A stretch of DNA of 64,000 nt, taken from assembly GCA_024998685.1 (NCBI GenBank), contig JACOEH010000001.1, forward strand, positions 124,001 to 188,000, written 5' to 3'. How positions within the stretch are numbered: the stretch's first letter is position 1; each line of letters opens with the position of its first letter. Under the pieces are notes generated by a model. That model saw only the letters and a list, made by a program, of their open reading frames with translations, ran no database searches and had not been told where the DNA came from. A program made the translations under genes and the position numbers. Positions 44,378 through 53,415 of this stretch are shown here, piece after piece. The DNA is from Nitrospira sp. (lineage in GTDB: Bacteria > Nitrospirota > Nitrospiria > Nitrospirales > Nitrospiraceae).

Positions 44378-44671
44378 TCCTACAGATCCTCTTTTGATTC
44401 CCGCCCTGCGCTGTCTATCCGATCAAGGATAAGACTGATCGGGAGGTTCGAATCATGTTTGAGGCGACCTGGTATCGAGACGAAGCTCGCGCTCCTCACC
44501 TGCAAGCGTTTGAACGGCATCTTTGTGAGGTGGTGCCAAGCCTCCTTCGAGGAATGTCCCGTCACCCGACAAAACCGAGGCGTTCGTGATGCTCATTGAG
44601 CATGTCGGAAAAAGAATGGTGCCGGCGTCCCAACCCTTGGCTGAGCGATACCTACGAGGAGCTGCTGATTC
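44378..44671. other. Intergenic region with weak short ORFs
   Basis: About 294 bases. A 44-codon plus-strand ORF (44455-44589, MFEATWYRDEARAPHLQ) follows GGGAGG at 8 bases. A second in the same direction reads MSEKEWCRRPNPWLSDTYEE. Both are unlike known families and could be gene debris. No terminator was recognised. Confidence 0.35.
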
Positions 44672-45298
44672 TTAGGGGGGCGACGTCATCTGTGTGCCCT
44701 CCGCCTGGCCGGTGAGTGTGGCCGAAGACTCCAGGGACGATGCCAACGGCACTTTCAGAATGGGACACGACTCGGCTCCGAACGTCATATGAAAATCACC
44801 CTCGTCTCGTTTCTGTTCATCGTGGACCTGTCGAGTGATCACCGCCGAGAAGAATTCCGTATGCAAGTCAAGCTCCCATGCCCCTAGATAGGTACATTCT
44901 CGTGACCGAACAGTAAACGTGGCCGGCATAGAGGCCTGCCACACTCCTTGTGCAAGGTCCAGACGTACTTCGGTGAGGCGATAAGAACCGGCAGGTAATT
45001 GCACCGCGAACGGACCGTCGATGGGGAGTTCATCGATCAGGACACGTCTCCCGTGAAGTTCCTTGGTAATCAACCATTTCAAATCGAGAGGCCGGTCCTT
45101 CCCGTTTTCCGTGACGTGCATCCGTCCGAACACCAATCCGTGATCCGAATCTTTCATTGCCACGGATCCCGGCTTCAAGGGAACCACCACAGTAGCGGCG
45201 CATCCGAGCGCGAAGCCGCAACCGAGAAGAAGGGTACCGACGAGAATACTTCTCGCCGACGGATGAGCCTTCAGAGGTGTTTCGCGCCGTGCCAACAC
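44672..45298 (-). CDS. Putative lipoprotein, unknown
   Basis: A 208-residue protein with a lipoprotein signal (ILVGTLLLGCGFALGCAA; lipid Cys probably in LGCA). The mature part is beta-rich (VFGRMHVTENGKDRPLDL, GPFAVQLPAGSYRLTEVRL), as in transthyretin-like or DUF2846-like envelope proteins. The start is GTG at 45298. No named family. Confidence 0.6.
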   Translation of the reverse strand: MLARRETPLKAHPSARSILVGTLLLGCGFALGCAATVVVPLKPGSVAMKDSDHGLVFGRMHVTENGKDRPLDLKWLITKELHGRRVLIDELPIDGPFAVQLPAGSYRLTEVRLDLAQGVWQASMPATFTVRSRECTYLGAWELDLHTEFFSAVITRQVHDEQKRDEGDFHMTFGAESCPILKVPLASSLESSATLTGQAEGTQMTSPP

Positions 45299-45412
45299 TT
45301 CACCAATTCACCTTCCTGAACTGAAGACACGTTGATCAAAGTTGCGGCCACAGTGAGCCCGTTACATGCCGAGCCATCCCAAATGATTCAAGTGTATTGC
45401 GCCGTCTGTGGA

Positions 45413-46945
45413 TCAAGCCGATCCTGTCCGAACGGAAGCTTCCATGGCCGCTTCGACCTTTAGGCTCTGAAGATCGCGGGAGATGGTCGCGACCGCAAGG
45501 GTCCGTCCCGCCAGTTTGTATGTGACAGCACAGTCTTGTGCTTCCAGGCTTCCGTCGATCTGAACCGCGTCCCATTTTTCCGCATGACCGACATAGCTGA
45601 TGGAAACGCCGTATTGCTGTGTCCAAAAGAAAGGCACGGCGTTGAATCGCTCCCTGCGCCCCAAGATATTGCGTGCCGCGACCTGACCCTGGCGTTCCGC
45701 AACGACCCAATGCTCGATGCGGACGAGCCCTCCGGAATGGGGGTCGGGCCAACGGGCGATGTCGCCCGCGGCAAAGATGCCCGGCACGCTGGTTTGGAGA
45801 TATTCGTCGACTACAACGCCGCGATCCATTTTCAATCCGGCTTGCTCGGCAAGCGCGAGCGACGGTCGCACGCCGACTCCCACGATAATCAGATCGGTTT
45901 CGAGCGTACCGCCGCCGCTCAGTGTTGCATTGCGTCCGTCGACCCGAGCGACCGTTTCGCCCAAGTGAAAGACCACGCCGTTCGTCTCGTGGAGGCCGCG
46001 AATAAACCGGCCGACTTCCCGGCCCATCACCCGCTCGAGCGGCTGCTGCTCCGGGGCGACCACGTGGACGGCCGCGCCTCGTGTGCGCAGGGATGCGGCG
46101 ACTTCGAGTCCGATGAAACTCGCGCCGATGACGAGGACTTGTTTCGCGGATGCGGCCTTTTCGGACAGGGCCCGGCTGTCGGCAAACGTGCGAAGGTAGT
46201 GGAGCTGAGCGTCGGATGCGCCGGGAATGGATAATGTGACAGGTTCGGCCCCCGTCGCGAGTAAGAGGGCGTCGAACTCGAAAGACCTGCCGTTGTCGAG
46301 CTGAAGCGATTTGCGTTTTGCGTCCAGCGATGCAACGCGTGAATTGAGGAGGAGATCGATGCGGCGCTCGCCGTAAAAATCCGACGGTCGCAATGGAATC
46401 CAATCCTCCTGGGCGGTACCGGCGAGATAGTCTTTGGACAGATTCGGGCGGTCGTACGGAGCCGCCTCGTCGGCGCTTATGATGGTGACGCGTCCTTCGT
46501 ACGCTTCACGCCGGAGCATCTCTGCCGCCGCGAATCCGGCGGCGCCTCCGCCGACGATCACGACCGAGGCGGGCGCTTTTTGCGGGGAAACGGATGCCCG
46601 CGCCCGACCGGGTGCGGACAGCTTTTCCCGCACGAATACGGTTTCGCCGATTCGTTCGACACGCCAGCATGGAACGGCGTCGAACGCGGGCGCATGCAGT
46701 GCCTCTCCCGTATGAAGACTGAAGCAGGCGTGATGCCATGGGCAGCGCAACTCGTCACTGAGCATCAATCCTTCAACGAGCGGCCCGCTGTAGTGCGAGC
46801 ACTTGGCTCCGACTGCGAAGAATTCACCTCCGCGTCGCGCGAGGATCACCTCCTCCTGGCCGATGTGTCCCAGAAGCATTTCTCCGTCGGGAAGACGATC
46901 TGTCGAGACTCCCTTACTGAAATCCGGCCCGTTCCCGCCTTCCAT
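45413..46945 (-). CDS. Rieske-type FAD-dependent NAD(P)H oxidoreductase (AIF-like)
   Basis: A 510-residue fusion. The N-terminal Rieske domain has ligands in AKCSHYSG (Cys49, His51) and RCPWHHACF (Cys68, His71). The rest is a two-dinucleotide flavoprotein: FAD motif VVIVGGGAAGFAAAEML near 127, NAD(P) motif VLVIGASFIGLEVAASL near 270 and the second FAD contact GIFAAGDIARWPD near 395. The family transfers electrons between NAD(P)H and ferredoxin- or Rieske-type partners. The substrate is unknown and no partner dioxygenase is adjacent. Confidence 0.92.
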   Translation of the reverse strand: MEGGNGPDFSKGVSTDRLPDGEMLLGHIGQEEVILARRGGEFFAVGAKCSHYSGPLVEGLMLSDELRCPWHHACFSLHTGEALHAPAFDAVPCWRVERIGETVFVREKLSAPGRARASVSPQKAPASVVIVGGGAAGFAAAEMLRREAYEGRVTIISADEAAPYDRPNLSKDYLAGTAQEDWIPLRPSDFYGERRIDLLLNSRVASLDAKRKSLQLDNGRSFEFDALLLATGAEPVTLSIPGASDAQLHYLRTFADSRALSEKAASAKQVLVIGASFIGLEVAASLRTRGAAVHVVAPEQQPLERVMGREVGRFIRGLHETNGVVFHLGETVARVDGRNATLSGGGTLETDLIIVGVGVRPSLALAEQAGLKMDRGVVVDEYLQTSVPGIFAAGDIARWPDPHSGGLVRIEHWVVAERQGQVAARNILGRRERFNAVPFFWTQQYGVSISYVGHAEKWDAVQIDGSLEAQDCAVTYKLAGRTLAVATISRDLQSLKVEAAMEASVRTGSA

Positions 46946-47326
46946 ATCTCACCTGTCAGAATGTTGAATGCCGGCACGGTTCACTTAACTTTTACTGTAA
47001 TGTGGTCGGTCACGGCAAGATGCAAGATGGTTGTGGTCTTTTGGTGAGAGATTATGAATTGTATTGGAGCGTGAGTCGGAGGTAACTAGGCATTCCCCCA
47101 AAGCGATGTTATGGTCAGACATACGTGAGCTTATTGGGCCGACAATAAGCGTGAAGAATCAAGCACGTGCGCATAAATGACTGCTTCAGCGAGTAGCGGA
47201 TAAGGAGGCCGATCATGGCGAGAAAGGAACTCGATGAAGCAGGTCTTTCATGACAGACTTGCAGAAGACTTCTATAAGTTCTCGATAACAGTAGCGTTCC
47301 TGATCAAGTATCTTGGCCACATGAGC
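46946..47326. other. Intergenic region with perfect inverted repeat and truncated leader
   Basis: 381 bases. GCTTATTG at 47129-47136 and CAATAAGC at 47143-47150 form an 8-bp perfect inverted repeat with a 6-base loop. A very strong AAGGAGG (47202-47208) precedes ATG 47215, which opens only 12 codons (MARKELDEAGLS) before TGA, as if a gene start has been cut off. The other sequence is unremarkable. Confidence 0.5.
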
Positions 47327-49801
47327 TCACCTCGCAACCTGCGACGATGATCGCGCCAGAGTAATCCGAACCGACTTAAACGCAGGTTGATCACTCCGGT
47401 CGTCAACGCTCCGGACTGATATGAGGACGTTGGTTTCCGGGTAATAGGCGGCCGCGCACCGCCTGGGAATGTCGTACGGCACAACTTGAAATCGGCGAAC
47501 CACCCGCTCCTCGGCCTCGAAATGACTTGTGATGTCCACCAACTGCCCCGCCTTCAACCCTCTGTCATCCATATCTTCCTGGTTTAGGAAAATGACCCGA
47601 CGACCACCATAGATTCCGCGATACCGGTCATCCAACCCATAGATCGTCGTGTTGTATTGATCGTGACTGCGGATCGTCATCATGAGTAACTCTCCCGGCG
47701 CGAGGTCCCGCTGGGGAATGGTGTGGACGGTGAAATTGGCCTTTCCTGTTTTGGTGATGAACTTGCGATCGCGCGCCGAGTTCGGCAAATAAAAAATATC
47801 CTTGCGGATGCGCTCGTTGAACCTTTCGAAACCGGGAATGACCCTGGAGATATGGTCACGAATGCGATCGTAGTCGGCCTCAAGGGCTGCCCAATCCACC
47901 CTGCTGCGATTACCTAAGGTGGCCTTGGCCATCCGTGCAATAATAGCCGTCTCACTGAGTAGATGTGAGGAGGCAGGCTTGAGCACACCGTGCGAGGAGC
48001 TGACGACTCCCATCTGATCCTCAACCGTCACAAATTGATCCCCCGTGGGTCTCATATCTCGGTCCGTCCGACCGAGGCACGGCAGGATCAATGATTGCTC
48101 GCCGGTGACAAGATGCCCACGGTGCAGTGTCGTCGATACCTGGACCGTCAGTCGGCATCGACGCATGGCTTCGGCCGTGTATGCCGTATCAGGTGCGGCG
48201 GACAGAAAGTTGCCGCCGAGTCCAAAGAATACTTTCACTTCGCGCTCATGCATCGCCTTGATCGTATCCACCGCGTCGTAGCCATGCTTCCGAGGCGGTT
48301 TAAAGTTGAATTCATGCTCTAAGGCCTCTAAGAACCCTTCAGGTGGGCGTTCCCAAATCCCTACCGTCCGGTCACCTTGCACATTCGAATGCCCACGCAT
48401 GCAGCACACACCAGCGCCGGGTTTTCCGATATGGCCGCCTAACAGCAACAGATTGACGGCCTCCTCGATGGTATCCACGCCGTTTCTGTGCTGCGAGAGC
48501 CCCATACTCCAGCAGCAAATCATGCGCTTGGATCCGGCCACAATTTTTCCAGCCGCACGGATCTGCTCGAGAGGAACGCCGCTTCCCTCCACGATTTCAT
48601 TCCAGCTAATGCGTCTGAGTTCGGCCACGACAGCATCAAATCCGGCCGTAAAGGTGTTGATGAACTCCCGATCGAAGACTTGCCCTGGATGCCGATCTTC
48701 TTCGTCCAGCATCTGTTTCATGATGCCCTTAAGCACCGCCATGTCACCGTTGATGCGCACCTGCAGCAAAAGATCCGAAAGGGCCGCACCTTCGCCAAGA
48801 AGGGCGGGAACCATCTCCAGCGGGTTGGGGTACTCCTGTGGGTTCGGATTCTTAAAGCGCAACACTCCTATTTCCGGGAGCGGATTAATTGCGATCATCT
48901 TTGCTCCCTTCCGCTTGGCATGCCAGAGTGAGGTCATCATGCGGGGGTGATTGGTGCCGGGGTTCATGCCGATCAGGAGGATCGTATCCGCGAGCTCGAA
49001 GTCCTTCAGTGTGACTGTCCCTTTGCCGACGCCGATAGTTTCGGACAAGGCAGTGCCGGACCCTTCCTGACACATGTTCGAGCAATCAGGCAGATTATTC
49101 GTGCCGAACTGGCGGGCGAATAATTGGTAAAGGAATGCCGGCTCATTGGTGATTTTGCCGGACGTATAAAAGGAGGCTTCATCCGGAGAGCCAAGCCGGT
49201 TCAATTCCTCGGCAATGAGCGAAAACGCGTCTGTCCATTCGATCGGTTCATAATGACGCCGGCCCCGTCTCAGAACCATGGGGTGGGTCAGGCGACCTTG
49301 CTGATTGAGCCAGTAGTCCGATTGCGCGGCGAGTTGTTCAACGGACCAACGTCGGAAGAACTCAGGGGTCACCCGACGGGTCGTCGCTTCCGACGCCACA
49401 GCCTTGGCCCCGTTCTCACAAAACTCCGCGCGATGCCGTTTCTCGTCCGGGCTCGCCCACGCGCAACTCGGACAGTCGAAACCATCCTTTTGGTTTATGT
49501 TGAGGTACGTCCTGAGGCTACGCACGACCCCCATCTGATGCCATCCAAACTCCATCGTTTTAAGAACCGCCGGTATTCCCGCGGCAGCATGGGACGCTGT
49601 CCCGCGTCTGGCCGGAACAGTTTCTTCAGGGGGTTGTGCAGACTGTAAAACAGGATCACCATCGGCATTGGCCTTACATGTTTTGAGCATTTCCAGCCGG
49701 TCATGAGGACTCTGCTGCCGGTGGTTGGTCCTGGGCGTATGTTGCACATCGACACGATATCGGCTCGTCTGCTCTGCATTAGGACGCTGTTCTGTGCTCA
49801 T
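47327..49801 (-). CDS. FdhF/YdeP-family molybdopterin oxidoreductase, formate-dehydrogenase-like
   Basis: An 824-residue cytoplasmic enzyme (no Tat signal) of the FdhF/YdeP group. The iron-sulfur segment is FDCPSCAW ... AEFCENGAK (Cys110, 113, 128). The likely Mo ligand is Cys244 in LPDCSNMCQEGSG, so it is a Cys enzyme, not a selenocysteine one. Molybdopterin-binding motifs include ILLIGMNPGTNHPR and GGHIGKPGAGVCCMRGHSN. YdeP-type members are often called formate dehydrogenases, but activity is not proven for the group. fdhD lies 44 bases upstream on the same strand, supporting a formate-type Mo enzyme. Confidence 0.88.
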   Translation of the reverse strand: MSTEQRPNAEQTSRYRVDVQHTPRTNHRQQSPHDRLEMLKTCKANADGDPVLQSAQPPEETVPARRGTASHAAAGIPAVLKTMEFGWHQMGVVRSLRTYLNINQKDGFDCPSCAWASPDEKRHRAEFCENGAKAVASEATTRRVTPEFFRRWSVEQLAAQSDYWLNQQGRLTHPMVLRRGRRHYEPIEWTDAFSLIAEELNRLGSPDEASFYTSGKITNEPAFLYQLFARQFGTNNLPDCSNMCQEGSGTALSETIGVGKGTVTLKDFELADTILLIGMNPGTNHPRMMTSLWHAKRKGAKMIAINPLPEIGVLRFKNPNPQEYPNPLEMVPALLGEGAALSDLLLQVRINGDMAVLKGIMKQMLDEEDRHPGQVFDREFINTFTAGFDAVVAELRRISWNEIVEGSGVPLEQIRAAGKIVAGSKRMICCWSMGLSQHRNGVDTIEEAVNLLLLGGHIGKPGAGVCCMRGHSNVQGDRTVGIWERPPEGFLEALEHEFNFKPPRKHGYDAVDTIKAMHEREVKVFFGLGGNFLSAAPDTAYTAEAMRRCRLTVQVSTTLHRGHLVTGEQSLILPCLGRTDRDMRPTGDQFVTVEDQMGVVSSSHGVLKPASSHLLSETAIIARMAKATLGNRSRVDWAALEADYDRIRDHISRVIPGFERFNERIRKDIFYLPNSARDRKFITKTGKANFTVHTIPQRDLAPGELLMMTIRSHDQYNTTIYGLDDRYRGIYGGRRVIFLNQEDMDDRGLKAGQLVDITSHFEAEERVVRRFQVVPYDIPRRCAAAYYPETNVLISVRSVDDRSDQPAFKSVRITLARSSSQVAR

Positions 49802-49845
49802 GGGTCATCCTCTTTCGCCTACAATCCAAATTAATACCGATCCAG

Positions 49846-50739
49846 CTAATCACAGATGCGTTGAGCAGCACTGTACACGTTGAACCGTCCGTCCCGTACG
49901 AAGCCGACCAGCGTCATATTGGCATCCCGGGCCAGGTCCACCGCGAGACTCGACGGAGCGCCTACGGCGGCCAGGATCGGAATGCCGGCTGCAATCGCTT
50001 TCTGGACCAGTTCATAGCCCACGCGTCCGCTCACGAGGAGCACTCGGTCATACAAGGGGACCATGCCATCGAGAAACTGCCGGCCGACCAGTTTGTCGAG
50101 AGCGTTATGCCGCCCGACATCTTCTTTCACATCGTGCAGCCGTCCGTCCCGGTCAAAGAGCGCGGCTGCATGCAAACCTCCCGTAGAATCGAATACCATC
50201 TGCGAGTGACGCAGCATGTCGGGGAGTTCGTGGATGATGGAAGCAGCCACGACGAAACCATCCGGTAATCGGGTTCGGTGCAAGGCCGGCAGGGCCTCGA
50301 TCGAAGCCTTTCCGCAGACACCACAGCTTGACGTAGAGAGGAAATTTCGTTCCAGACCAGTCAGGTCAATCTTCGCCTCGGACCGCAGTACGACGCGCAC
50401 GACATTCCGGAGTTGGAGCGATCCCGCGGGAGGGCCGCAGTGCTGTATGCTCTGAACGTCCTTGGGGCAATGGACGAGGCCTTCAGCAAAGAGAAAGCCG
50501 ATAGCCAAGTCCAGATCGTTGCCCGGGGTGCGCATTGTCACGGAGATCGTCTTGCGTGTGCGCCGGTGTGTAGCACCATACACAAGACGAATCTCGAGCG
50601 CCTCCTCGACCGCCAACAGATCTTGGTCTTGCAACACATCGGAGCCGCTCCAGCGCTCCACGGCCATGTCGACCACTCGCTGTTCGAGTACCGCGGGCCG
50701 ATCAGGATGACAGCGGCTTGGGTCATCTAGAATTCTCAT
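49846..50739 (-). CDS. fdhD: Formate dehydrogenase accessory sulfurtransferase FdhD
   Basis: A 297-residue protein that passes sulfur from IscS to the bis-MGD molybdenum cofactor. The required Cys loop is visible as STSSCGVCGKASIEAL. DLDLAIGFLFAEGL and VKEDVGRHNALDKLVG are family signatures. Start ATG 50739 has AGGAG 8 bases upstream. It sits directly before the FdhF/YdeP-type gene, its probable client, and may also serve the Tat-exported molybdoenzyme further upstream. Confidence 0.95.
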   Translation of the reverse strand: MRILDDPSRCHPDRPAVLEQRVVDMAVERWSGSDVLQDQDLLAVEEALEIRLVYGATHRRTRKTISVTMRTPGNDLDLAIGFLFAEGLVHCPKDVQSIQHCGPPAGSLQLRNVVRVVLRSEAKIDLTGLERNFLSTSSCGVCGKASIEALPALHRTRLPDGFVVAASIIHELPDMLRHSQMVFDSTGGLHAAALFDRDGRLHDVKEDVGRHNALDKLVGRQFLDGMVPLYDRVLLVSGRVGYELVQKAIAAGIPILAAVGAPSSLAVDLARDANMTLVGFVRDGRFNVYSAAQRICD

Positions 50740-50814
50740 GGCATGTTCTCCTTGGCTACATCTTCGATGGCACCGCAGAGAGTCGGTGTCGACTGTTTGA
50801 CCCATTTCATTCTC

Positions 50815-52377
50815 TTATCGCGGCTTCGGCGTCGCGGTGATATGACCCGGGATGTCGGGAGCCGGGGCCGGCGTCAAGCCGTTGGCGTTCCGGAAGGGAT
50901 CTCCAGGCAAGCCGACGGGCGGCGGTCCACCGCTCAAGAGAAACCCCTTGATCAACACGCGGGGGACGTGCAGTTGCACCAGGCGCACGACATGGTTCTG
51001 TCGCTGCGCGAAAAAGTCGTCCTGCGCCTCCAGCACCTCTCGCCAGTTCGCCCGATTCTCTTGATAGCTTTTGAGCTGGGTGGTGTAGCGTGTTTCGGCC
51101 TGCGGGAGAATGGCGCTCTGCAGAGCCCGCACATACTGCAGCGAGGTCAGATACATCCCGAACGCATCAGCCAGTCGGCGCCGCAGATCCAATTGCATGC
51201 GTGTGATTTCGTACTGCGCATTCTTGAGAGCCGCCTTGGCTTGCTGAATCGTGCCTTGGTTCCAGTCGAAGATCGGTACGTTGATGAACGCCGTCACATT
51301 CGCCACATTCCATGGTCCAGGTCCCGCCCGGCGCGCGCCTTCGTGATTCACTCCGCCGTCGCCTCGGACGGTGAGATTCGGGATCGGCTCGACCTGTTCC
51401 CGCTGGACCTTGATGCGTTCGAACTTGATCAAGGCTTCCGTCTGACCGAGCTCCGGGCTTTCCGCGAGCATCCGCTCCAGTTCCTTGTCGAACTCGAGCG
51501 GCGGCGTCAGGTCTGCTTCGAGGTTGTCTTCCAGCGGGCTGAGGGGGAGCGGCTTCCCGATGGTGGTCACGAGATTCTCCCAATGCATGCGCAAACTGTT
51601 CTCCGCTTCCAGGACCTTCAGCTCCCGTTCCTGCAAGACGATCTGAAGGTGCTGGACAACGGCGCCATCGACCACGCCCTTGTTGAACCTTCCCTGCGCC
51701 ATGACGAGCTGATCCTGCGCCCATTGCAGGCGCTCCTTCCGGATCTGCAAGATGCGTTGCGCGCCGAGCACGGTGAAATAGTTGATCCGCATGCTGTTGG
51801 TCACCCTGAACATCTGCTCGAGTGCCTCGATTTCCGCCAACGAGGCGCGCATCAGGAACTTCTCCCGGCTCAGGCGCAGCTTGCCCCCAGTGATGAACTC
51901 TTGCTTCGCGAAGCCGCCGATGAAGATGGGACCGCCGGAAGGAAGAAAGAACTGCACGCCTGAAAAACCCAGGATCGGATTGGGGTAGAGCCCGGCCTGC
52001 AACGCCTTGGCTTCTTCCGCCTCCACATGCCCGACCGCTTGGGCGAGGGTGGGATTGAACCGAAGCGCCAGATTGCCCAACTTCTCCAGTGTGAACGGCG
52101 GAGTCAGCAGCTCCGCTTCTTTCTGCGGATCGACATCGCGGGCCTGCAGAATCTGTCCGGAAGGTGGCTGCGTGCGCGGGCCGCCGCCGAATGTCACGGT
52201 CTGCGCCTTGGCTTTGTCATAGATGCGCGCCCCTTCCATATCGTGATGAGGGAACTGACAGGCAAACATTCCGCAGAGAAGGGGTATGGTCATGAGGCTC
52301 CGTGGTAGCCGGCCGATAGGCCGGCTGCCCACACAAGGGTGCAGAGTCGAGCGCCGAACGTGCGTGGACAGGGTCAT
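50815..52377 (-). CDS. TolC-family outer-membrane efflux protein
   Basis: A 520-residue channel-type protein with a signal (LMTIPLLCGMFACQ, possible lipid Cys) and two OEP repeats (about 95-290 and 300-480; LGNLALRFNPTLAQAVGHVE, LKSYQENRANWREVLEAQ). It resembles CzcC/CusC-type channels of metal RND pumps, but no RND or adaptor gene is adjacent. The start at 52377 follows GGAGG. It lies between carbonic anhydrase and fdhD on the same strand, 75 bases before fdhD. Confidence 0.85.
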   Translation of the reverse strand: MTLSTHVRRSTLHPCVGSRPIGRLPRSLMTIPLLCGMFACQFPHHDMEGARIYDKAKAQTVTFGGGPRTQPPSGQILQARDVDPQKEAELLTPPFTLEKLGNLALRFNPTLAQAVGHVEAEEAKALQAGLYPNPILGFSGVQFFLPSGGPIFIGGFAKQEFITGGKLRLSREKFLMRASLAEIEALEQMFRVTNSMRINYFTVLGAQRILQIRKERLQWAQDQLVMAQGRFNKGVVDGAVVQHLQIVLQERELKVLEAENSLRMHWENLVTTIGKPLPLSPLEDNLEADLTPPLEFDKELERMLAESPELGQTEALIKFERIKVQREQVEPIPNLTVRGDGGVNHEGARRAGPGPWNVANVTAFINVPIFDWNQGTIQQAKAALKNAQYEITRMQLDLRRRLADAFGMYLTSLQYVRALQSAILPQAETRYTTQLKSYQENRANWREVLEAQDDFFAQRQNHVVRLVQLHVPRVLIKGFLLSGGPPPVGLPGDPFRNANGLTPAPAPDIPGHITATPKPR

Positions 52378-52467
52378 GATGTCCTCCCTGAAATCGTGAC
52401 CAAGCGTCGTGATGCTGAACATGGGATCCGAGCCTGATTCACGCCATCCGATGACTGAGGATTCATG

Positions 52468-53289
52468 CTAATACTCCTCCACGTTCCGGTCATGGGTGGG
52501 CTGCACCGGTCGAGCGTTCTCTCCGATAATGTCCGCAAACCGCTTCTGTTGATCGACAGAGATCTGAACGGGTTTTTCCAGCAGGATCCACTGCACTCCC
52601 TCGGTACAAGGCGGCGTGGTTAAGGAACCCTTGTACGTATAATGATGAGTATTTGACGGGAGAATCTCTGCGACGTTTATGAAGAGCGGTGTGGACACGT
52701 CGGTCGTCGTTTTAGGCATCCAGTTCCAGATCTTGGCGATCCAGGGATTTGCGGCACCGAGTTCCAGAAAGACACTGACCACGACGATATGCCCCCTGGA
52801 ATCTTGATGGACCAGATGAAGCTCCATCGGGTAACGGACTCCCTCAATCTCGTGTTCACTGGGGTCATGAAAGTGAAACTGCCGAAGGCGGTAGGTCCGG
52901 TCGTTCACATGCAGCACGCTGTACGATTTATAGTCCACTTGAATCGTATGACCGTTGTTGGCGACGTGAACAGGAGTCGGTTTGTAATCGAACGCCAGCG
53001 TTTCTTGCGTATTGGAATGGCGAGGCGCGTGGATATTGATGGGCGATTGCTTCGAGCCGGCTTCGCACGTCATATATTGCGGGCTCAACATGGCCCAATG
53101 TGTAGGCCCTTCGATCCCCATATAGCCCCAGTGACTCTGTAGGCGAGCGTCCTGTTGTGCCTTGGGCAGCTTGTCCTGGTCACCCGCCGGCTTCTTCTCT
53201 GTTGCGGCGGCAGTGCCGAACAGCAGACCGATCAGGCTGACGGCGAAATAATAAGAGAATCTTTTCGCGCGAACAGCATTCTTGATCAT
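52468..53289 (-). CDS. Alpha-type carbonic anhydrase, exported
   Basis: A 273-residue periplasmic enzyme that interconverts CO2 and bicarbonate. A signal peptide (FSYYFAVSLIGLLFGTAAA) precedes the alpha-CA fold. The zinc ligands are visible as His139 and His141 in RQFHFHDPSEHE and His158 in MELHLVH; SKQSPINI and SLTTPPCTEGVQW are further family marks. The mature length is typical. It lies between a Tat-exported molybdoenzyme and a TolC-like gene, in a minus-strand series that also has fdhD and a formate-type enzyme. Confidence 0.94.
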   Translation of the reverse strand: MIKNAVRAKRFSYYFAVSLIGLLFGTAAATEKKPAGDQDKLPKAQQDARLQSHWGYMGIEGPTHWAMLSPQYMTCEAGSKQSPINIHAPRHSNTQETLAFDYKPTPVHVANNGHTIQVDYKSYSVLHVNDRTYRLRQFHFHDPSEHEIEGVRYPMELHLVHQDSRGHIVVVSVFLELGAANPWIAKIWNWMPKTTTDVSTPLFINVAEILPSNTHHYTYKGSLTTPPCTEGVQWILLEKPVQISVDQQKRFADIIGENARPVQPTHDRNVEEY

Positions 53290-53415
53290 GGTGCACGTCC
53301 TTCCACTGAACCGCCGCGTCCGGGCGGCAGATGCAGGACATCCGCCGCCTCACGCGAACGACATTCAGCCGCATGATTGAATCAATCCGATACTCGGACC
53401 ATGCATGATCGCCGA

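Noticed and set aside
44441-44452. GGTTCGAATC, like a tRNA T-loop
   Set aside because: The flanking bases do not form the T-stem, and no acceptor or anticodon arms fit.
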